From: Citrobacter koseri ATCC BAA-895
GTDB taxonomy: Bacteria > Pseudomonadota > Gammaproteobacteria > Enterobacterales > Enterobacteriaceae
Assembly (NCBI RefSeq): GCF_000018045.1
Contig: NC_009792.1
Coordinates: 372,001-436,000 of the forward strand
DNA: 64,000 nt
Direction: 5' to 3'
Made by a program: the position numbers and the translations under genes. Of the stretch, positions 58,897 through 64,000 are shown in pieces. The notes beneath the pieces are model-generated. The model ran no database searches and was not told the origin of the DNA. It saw only the letters and a list, made by a program, of their open reading frames with translations. Position 1 is the first letter of the stretch, and each line of letters begins with the position of its first letter.

Positions 58897-59181
58897 ATGA
58901 GTAAATGCAGTGCTGATGAAACCCCGGTTTGCTGCTGTATGGATGTTGGCACCATTATGGACAACTCCGATTGCACCGCGTCCTACAGCCGTGTGTTTGA
59001 AAACCGCGCGCAGGCCGAAGAAACGCTGGCGGCTCTGACAGAAAAAGCGCGTGGTGTGGAATCTGAACCTTGCCAGATTACATCCACCTTTACCGAAGAA
59101 GCTGAAGGCGTGCGTCTGGACATCGACTTTGTCTTCGCCTGCGAAGCTGAAACGCTGATCTTCCAGCTGGGTCTGCGTTAA
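58897..59181 (+). CDS. yfcZ: Small Cys-rich protein YfcZ
   Basis: A 94-residue cytoplasmic protein of the YfcZ/YiiS family, function unknown. The N-terminus is cysteine-rich (SKCSADETPVCCCMDVGTIM); further Cys lie near DCTAS, EPCQIT and FACEAE. ATG 58897 agrees with the family start, with GAGGAA upstream. It lies between fadL and fadIJ, as in E. coli, and has its own terminator. Confidence 0.92.
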   Translation: MSKCSADETPVCCCMDVGTIMDNSDCTASYSRVFENRAQAEETLAALTEKARGVESEPCQITSTFTEEAEGVRLDIDFVFACEAETLIFQLGLR

Positions 59182-59193
59182 TCCCCTTCTTTG

Positions 59194-59226
59194 AATGCCC
59201 CTGTCAAATTCTGGCAGGGGCATTTT
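59194..59226 (+). terminator. Terminator of yfcZ
   Basis: AATGCCCCTG, 11-base loop, CAGGGGCATT, then TT. Confidence 0.75.
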
Positions 59227-59315
59227 CGTAACCCTCTGTTACTATCCTCTGTGTCTTAGCTCTCACTTTCTGGCGTCTCCGCTTGGCGAAATGTAAAAAA
59301 TTGGTTAAGACTGTG

Positions 59316-59332
59316 ATCAGGTCAGACCACTT
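59316..59332 (+). promoter_or_regulatory. FadR operator upstream of fadIJ
   Basis: ATCAGGTCAGACCACTT is centred on the FadR palindrome GGTCNGACC and lies 26 bp before fadI. It implies repression without fatty acids, as known for E. coli fadIJ. Confidence 0.75.
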
Positions 59333-59358
59333 ATTTTATTTTTTTACAGGGGAATGTT

Positions 59359-60669
59359 ATGAGTCAGGCTTTACCACTGGTTACCCGCCAGGGCGATCGT
59401 ATCGCCATTGTAAGCGGATTACGTACGCCGTTTGCTCGTCAGGCCACCGCTTTTCATGGCATTCCTGCTGTTGAGTTGGGAAAAATGGTTGTTGGGGAAT
59501 TGCTGGCGCGCAGTGAAATACCTGCCGAGGTTATTGAGCAACTGGTTTTTGGCCAGGTGGTGCAAATGCCTGAAGCTCCCAATATCGCCCGGGAAATTGT
59601 GCTGGGTACGGGGATGAATGTTCACACCGATGCCTACAGCGTAAGCCGGGCGTGCGCGACCAGTTTTCAGGCGGTAGCGAATGTTGCGGAAAGCCTGATG
59701 GCGGGGACGATTCGCGCGGGGATTGCTGGCGGCGCGGACTCCTCTTCCGTGTTACCCATTGGCGTCAGCAAAAAGCTGGCGCGTATACTGGTGGACGTCA
59801 ATAAAGCCCGCACGACCGGGCAAAAACTCAAACTCTTTTCCCGCCTGCGTCTGCGAGACCTGATGCCTGTTCCGCCCGCGGTCGCTGAATATTCCACCGG
59901 GCTACGGATGGGCGATACGGCCGAGCAAATGGCGAAAACCTATGGCATTACGCGTGAGCAGCAGGATGCGCTGGCGCATCGTTCCCATCAACGAGCCGCG
60001 CAGGCCTGGGCCGAAGGTAAACTGGCGGATGAGGTGATGACGACATATGCGCCGCCGTATAAAGAGCCTTTTTCTGAAGACAATAATATTCGTGGCAACT
60101 CTACTCTGGCAGATTATGCGAAGCTGCGCCCCGCGTTTGATCGACAACATGGGACGGTCACGGCGGCGAACAGTACGCCGCTGACGGATGGCGCGGCAGC
60201 CGTCATCCTGATGACGGAGTCTCGCGCTAAAGAACTTGGCCTGGCGCCGTTGGGTTATCTGCGTAGCTATGCGTTTACCGCAATTGACGTCTGGCAGGAC
60301 ATGCTGCTGGGCCCGGCCTGGTCGACGCCGCTGGCGCTGGAGCGGGCCGGATTAACGCTGGCCGATCTCTCGTTAATTGATATGCATGAAGCCTTTGCCG
60401 CCCAGACGCTGGCTAACATTCAACTGCTTGGCAGCGAGCGTTTTGCCCGCGACGTGCTGGGCAGGGCGCATGCGACCGGAGAAGTGGATGACAGTAAGTT
60501 TAACGTCCTCGGCGGGTCGATTGCCTATGGACATCCGTTTGCCGCAACGGGGGCACGGATGATCACGCAAACCCTGCATGAGCTACGCCGTCGGGGAGGC
60601 GGTTTTGGCCTGGTGACCGCGTGCGCAGCGGGAGGTTTAGGGGCGGCAATGGTTCTGGAGGCGGAATAA
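59359..60669 (+). CDS. fadI: 3-ketoacyl-CoA thiolase FadI
   Basis: A 436-residue thiolase, beta subunit of the anaerobic fatty acid oxidation complex FadIJ. The acyl-accepting Cys is in [14 protein letters not shown] near residue 99. The catalytic His is in [13 protein letters not shown] and the second Cys is in [14 protein letters not shown] near the C-terminus. GGGGAA precedes ATG 59359. Its stop overlaps the fadJ ATG by one base. The pair works with FadK when oxygen is absent. Confidence 0.96.
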   Translation: MSQALPLVTRQGDRIAIVSGLRTPFARQATAFHGIPAVELGKMVVGELLARSEIPAEVIEQLVFGQVVQMPEAPNIAREIVLGTGMNVHTDAYSVSRACATSFQAVANVAESLMAGTIRAGIAGGADSSSVLPIGVSKKLARILVDVNKARTTGQKLKLFSRLRLRDLMPVPPAVAEYSTGLRMGDTAEQMAKTYGITREQQDALAHRSHQRAAQAWAEGKLADEVMTTYAPPYKEPFSEDNNIRGNSTLADYAKLRPAFDRQHGTVTAANSTPLTDGAAAVILMTESRAKELGLAPLGYLRSYAFTAIDVWQDMLLGPAWSTPLALERAGLTLADLSLIDMHEAFAAQTLANIQLLGSERFARDVLGRAHATGEVDDSKFNVLGGSIAYGHPFAATGARMITQTLHELRRRGGGFGLVTACAAGGLGAAMVLEAE

Positions 60670-62816
60670 TGGACATGACATCAGCGTTCACGCTTAACGT
60701 GCGTCTGGATAACGTCGCGGTCGTCTCTATTGATGTCCCCGGTGAGAAAATGAATACCCTGAAGGCGGAGTTCGCGACGCAGGTTCGCGCCATCCTGAAA
60801 CAGATTCGGGAAAACAAGGCGCTGCGCGGTGTGGTTTTTATTTCTGCGAAGCCGGATAACTTTATCGCGGGGGCGGATATCAACATGATCGGCAACTGCA
60901 AAAGCGCGCAGGAAGCTGAAACGCTGGCGCGTCAGGGCCAGCAGATAATGGCTGAAATTCAGGCGCTGTCTGTTCCGGTTGTCGCCGCCATTCACGGCGC
61001 GTGTCTCGGCGGTGGGTTAGAGATGGCGCTGGCTTGCCATCGGCGCATTTGTACTGATGATGCGAAAACCGTGCTGGGTCTGCCGGAAGTGCAACTGGGG
61101 CTGCTGCCAGGGTCTGGCGGTACGCAGCGATTACCGCGCCTGGTTGGGGTGAGTACGGCGCTGGACATGATCCTCACCGGTAAGCAGTTACGGCCAAAAC
61201 AAGCGCTCAGGGTTGGTCTGGTGGACGAAGTCGTGCCGCACGCCATTTTGCTTGAGGCCGCCGTGGAACTGGCGATTAAAGGGCGTTCCGCTCAGCGGAA
61301 TTTGCCGGTGCGTGAACGTATTCTGGCCGGGCCGCTTGGGCGCACGCTGCTGTTTCGCATGGTCAGTAAAAAAACCGGGCAGAAAACGCAGGGTAATTAC
61401 CCGGCGACAGAGCGAATCCTTGAGGTGATTGAAACCGGGCTGGCGCAGGGAAGCAGTAGCGGATACGACGCGGAAGCGCGGGCGTTTGGCGAACTGGCGA
61501 TGACGCCACAGTCGCAGGCGTTGCGGAATATCTTTTTTGCCAGTACCGAAGTGAAAAAAGATCCGGGGAGCGATGCGCAGCCTGGCCCGTTAGCCAGCGT
61601 AGGCGTGCTGGGCGGAGGTCTGATGGGCGGCGGTATTGCTTACGTGACGGCCTGTAAAGGCGGCTTGTCGGTTCGCATCAAAGATATTAATGCCAAAGGC
61701 ATCAACCACGCGCTGAAGTACAGCTGGGATCAGCTTGAAACCAAAGTTCGCCGCCGCCATATCAAAGCGGGCGAACGCGACAAACAGCTGGCGCTAATCT
61801 CCGGCTCAACGGATTACCGCGGCTTCTCGCATCGGGATCTGGTTATTGAAGCGGTGTTTGAAGATCTGGCGTTAAAACAGCAGATGGTGGCGGAAGTCGA
61901 GCAAAACTGCGCTCCTCACACCATTTTTGCCTCCAACACCTCATCTTTACCCATCGGCGACATCGCGGCTAACGCGGCCAGGCCTGAGCAGGTGATTGGT
62001 TTGCACTTCTTTAGCCCGGTAGAAAAAATGCCGTTGGTGGAGGTCATTCCTCATGCGACAACCTCTGCGCAGACGATCGCCACGACCGTTAAGCTGGCGA
62101 AAAAACAGGGCAAAACGCCGATTGTGGTCAGCGATAAAGCCGGGTTCTACGTTAATCGTATTCTTGCCCCGTATATCAACGAAGCAATACGGTTGCTGAC
62201 CGAAGGCGAACGCGTTGAAGCGATCGACGCCGCGCTGGTCAAGTTTGGTTTTCCGGTCGGGCCAATCCAACTTTTGGATGAGGTTGGCATCGATACAGGC
62301 ACTAAAATTATACCTGTACTGGAAGCCGCTTACGGCGAACGTTTTAGCGCGCCTGCAAACGTTGTTGCCTCAATTTTGAATGACGATCGCAAAGGCAGAA
62401 AAAATGGTCGCGGTTTCTATCTTTATGGCGTGAAAGGGCGTAAAAGCAAAAAACAGGTCGACCCTGCAATTTATAGGCTTATTGGTACGCAAGGGCAGAG
62501 CCGACTTTCTGCGCAGCAAATGGCTGAGCGGTGCGTGATGTTAATGCTCAATGAAGCGGCGCGCTGCTTTGATGAGAAGGTGATCCGCAGCGCGCGTGAT
62601 GGCGACATCGGTGCGGTATTTGGTATTGGTTTTCCGCCGTTTCTTGGCGGCCCGTTCCGTTATATGGACACTCTCGGCGCGGGTGAAGTGGTTGCGGTTC
62701 TGCAACGACTGGCTACGCAGTATGGCGACCGGTTTACCCCGTGCGAGCGCTTATTGCGGATGGCTGAACGCGGTGAACGTTTCTGGAACAGTGGGGAAAC
62801 AGACCTGAAGGAATAA
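60669..62816 (+). CDS. fadJ: Bifunctional enoyl-CoA hydratase/3-hydroxyacyl-CoA dehydrogenase FadJ
   Basis: A 715-residue multifunctional alpha subunit of the anaerobic beta-oxidation complex. The N-terminal crotonase domain (about 1-190) has IAGADINM and the oxyanion segment [17 protein letters not shown] with Glu of [20 protein letters not shown]. The dehydrogenase part begins near residue 310 with the NAD motif [15 protein letters not shown] and holds the catalytic His in [19 protein letters not shown] 60669 (MDMTSAF) overlaps the fadI stop; the frame opening at 60621 is inside fadI. Confidence 0.96.
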   Translation: MDMTSAFTLNVRLDNVAVVSIDVPGEKMNTLKAEFATQVRAILKQIRENKALRGVVFISAKPDNFIAGADINMIGNCKSAQEAETLARQGQQIMAEIQALSVPVVAAIHGACLGGGLEMALACHRRICTDDAKTVLGLPEVQLGLLPGSGGTQRLPRLVGVSTALDMILTGKQLRPKQALRVGLVDEVVPHAILLEAAVELAIKGRSAQRNLPVRERILAGPLGRTLLFRMVSKKTGQKTQGNYPATERILEVIETGLAQGSSSGYDAEARAFGELAMTPQSQALRNIFFASTEVKKDPGSDAQPGPLASVGVLGGGLMGGGIAYVTACKGGLSVRIKDINAKGINHALKYSWDQLETKVRRRHIKAGERDKQLALISGSTDYRGFSHRDLVIEAVFEDLALKQQMVAEVEQNCAPHTIFASNTSSLPIGDIAANAARPEQVIGLHFFSPVEKMPLVEVIPHATTSAQTIATTVKLAKKQGKTPIVVSDKAGFYVNRILAPYINEAIRLLTEGERVEAIDAALVKFGFPVGPIQLLDEVGIDTGTKIIPVLEAAYGERFSAPANVVASILNDDRKGRKNGRGFYLYGVKGRKSKKQVDPAIYRLIGTQGQSRLSAQQMAERCVMLMLNEAARCFDEKVIRSARDGDIGAVFGIGFPPFLGGPFRYMDTLGAGEVVAVLQRLATQYGDRFTPCERLLRMAERGERFWNSGETDLKE

Positions 62817-63022
62817 GGTCATATCAGGACGAGACCGCACCGAATGACTGTGTGGTGGTCAATTTGTAAACAAAGATTGACTATACTTACGCCATTGAGG
62901 TAAAAAACAGCGTTTCATTCGGTGAATGGATAAGGCACAATGCCGGCCACCGCATTTTTATCATACCCGTCAGGGTTTTTGCTAAGAATGTGGGTGATTC
63001 TGGTTAACAAAAGCGGTGCAAT

Positions 63023-63508
63023 ATGCAAGTTTTTATCATGCGTCACGGCGACGCGGCCCTCGATGCCGCCAGTGATTCGGTTCGTCCTTTAACCTCGTGT
63101 GGTTGTGACGAATCCCGCCTTATGGCGAACTGGCTGAAAGGTCAAAAAGTGGATATCGAACGTGTTCTGGTGAGCCCGTTTCTACGAGCCGAACAAACGT
63201 TGGATGTGGTAGGGGAGTGTATGAACCTGCCTGGCAATGTGGACGTTTTGCCGGAGCTTACTCCTTGCGGCGATGTCGGTATGGTCAGCGCCTGGTTGCA
63301 GACGCTGGCGAATGAAGGCGTCGCATCGGTGTTAGTGATCTCTCACCTGCCTTTGGTGGGATATCTGGTGTCTGAACTCTGTCCTGGCGAGACGCCGCCA
63401 ATGTTCACCACATCTGCGATTGCCAGCGTAACGCTTGATGAAAGCGGCAAAGGGGTTTTCAACTGGCAGATGAGCCCGTGTAATCTGAAAATGGCAAAAG
63501 CGATTTAA
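63023..63508 (+). CDS. sixA: Phosphohistidine phosphatase SixA
   Basis: A 161-residue phosphatase of the histidine phosphatase superfamily that dephosphorylates phosphohistidine in PTS and phosphorelay proteins (the HPt domain of ArcB; later work points to NPr of the nitrogen PTS). The RHG signature MRHGDAALD at the start supplies the catalytic His. VLVSPFLRAEQT and the second His in VISHLPLVGYL complete the site. Length matches E. coli. Confidence 0.96.
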   Translation: MQVFIMRHGDAALDAASDSVRPLTSCGCDESRLMANWLKGQKVDIERVLVSPFLRAEQTLDVVGECMNLPGNVDVLPELTPCGDVGMVSAWLQTLANEGVASVLVISHLPLVGYLVSELCPGETPPMFTTSAIASVTLDESGKGVFNWQMSPCNLKMAKAI

Positions 63509-63535
63509 CGTTATTATCGTCGGTTGGATACTGTG

Positions 63536-63745
63536 CCTGATGGCGCTTCGCTTATCAGGCCTACATCCTGCACTGACTCCGTAGGCCGGATAAGGCGCCT
63601 GATAGCGCTTCGCTTATCAGACCTACAGCCTGCACTGAACCCGCAGGCCGGATAAGGCGCCTGATGGCGCTTCGCTTATCAGGCCTATAGCCTGCACTGA
63701 CCCCGTAGGCCGGATAAGGCGCTTGCGCCGCCATCCGGCAATCGG
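63536..63745. repeat. Tandem REP/BIME array between sixA and smrB
   Basis: About three units of roughly 68 bp, each GCCTGATGGCGCTTCGCTTA, TCAGGCCTAC, AGCCTGCACTGA, CCCGTAGGCCGGATAAGGCG, with a last unit ending GCCGCCATCCGGC. Small differences between copies (for example GATAGC for GATGGC) show they are not an assembly duplicate. It lies between convergent genes. Confidence 0.9.
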
Positions 63746-63757
63746 CAATCGGCATTG

Positions 63758-64000
63758 TCAAGGAAGCTCCGGCGGCAACCACTCTTCTACTTCAATCAAT
63801 ACCAACAGCGCAGCGTCCCCGCCGTACTCTTTTGGCGCCTGATGGAAGGCCATAACGTGCGGATGTTGCGCCAGCCATAACGGCGTTTGTTGCTTAAGAA
63901 TATGCTTTCCGTGGCCGTGCATCACACAGGCGCAAAAGACATGCTCGCGGCGACAGGCGGCAATCAGCGCCCCCAGCTCTTGTTTGGCCTGCTGTTGCGT
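63758..64000 (-). CDS. smrB: Ribosome rescue endonuclease SmrB, C-terminal part
   Basis: The last 80 codons of a Smr-domain protein, cut by the window edge; its start lies beyond 64000. In E. coli SmrB (YfcN) cleaves mRNA between collided ribosomes. The Smr signature [20 protein letters not shown] and the tail [20 protein letters not shown], then PPELP, are clear. It is convergent with sixA across the REP array. Confidence 0.93.

Overview
The window is chromosomal DNA of an enteric bacterium in the Escherichia-Salmonella-Citrobacter group. About 38 kb of it is a conserved backbone whose genes are recognisable one by one and lie in the usual order: xapB-xapR, lysV-valYXU, gltX, yfeDC, alaXW, pdeA, nupC, mntH, ypeC, yfeO, glk, fry/ypd, alaC, lpxP, then argW, yfdC, mlaA, fadL, yfcZ, fadIJ, sixA and smrB. 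From memory, fryBC-ypdFE-fryA with ypdABC between glk and alaC is E. coli-like and absent from Salmonella Typhimurium. An ipdC gene with an aldo/keto reductase between ypeC and yfeO is Salmonella-like. Having both suggests a Citrobacter-like genome, but I cannot fix the species.

1-29.8 kb: nucleoside uptake (xapB, carrying an apparent 3' frameshift; nupC), six tRNA genes, glutamyl-tRNA synthetase, a c-di-GMP phosphodiesterase, manganese uptake under Fur/MntR-type boxes, indolepyruvate decarboxylase with a TyrR-type box, glucokinase, the fructose-like Fry PTS with two embedded aminopeptidases, the YpdAB two-component system, alanine synthesis and a lipid A acyltransferase.

29.8-54.8 kb: a variable accessory block between lpxP and the 3' end of argW, a position whose content differs between enterics. 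It holds four units. (1) A 2319-residue autotransporter, a LuxR-type regulator and a degenerate EAL protein. The autotransporter is preceded by a striking cluster of four GATC sites in two OxyR-like palindromes, resembling the Dam/OxyR phase-variation switches of agn43, gtr and opvAB. (2) A LysR-controlled catabolic-looking operon (YcaC-like hydrolase, XapX, YtcJ-type amidohydrolase with a Cys/His-rich tail, DoxX), with a decayed gene end beyond it. (3) A RamA/SoxS-size AraC regulator divergent from a GapC-type GAPDH. (4) A DosP-like haem-PAS phosphodiesterase translationally coupled to a membrane diguanylate cyclase, followed by a soluble PQQ glucose dehydrogenase and an MFS exporter. No integrase, transposase, phage or CRISPR gene is visible.

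54.9-64 kb: backbone again, mainly outer-membrane lipid homeostasis (mlaA) and long-chain fatty acid uptake and anaerobic beta-oxidation (fadL, fadI, fadJ) with FadR-type operators, then sixA, a REP array and the 3' part of smrB.
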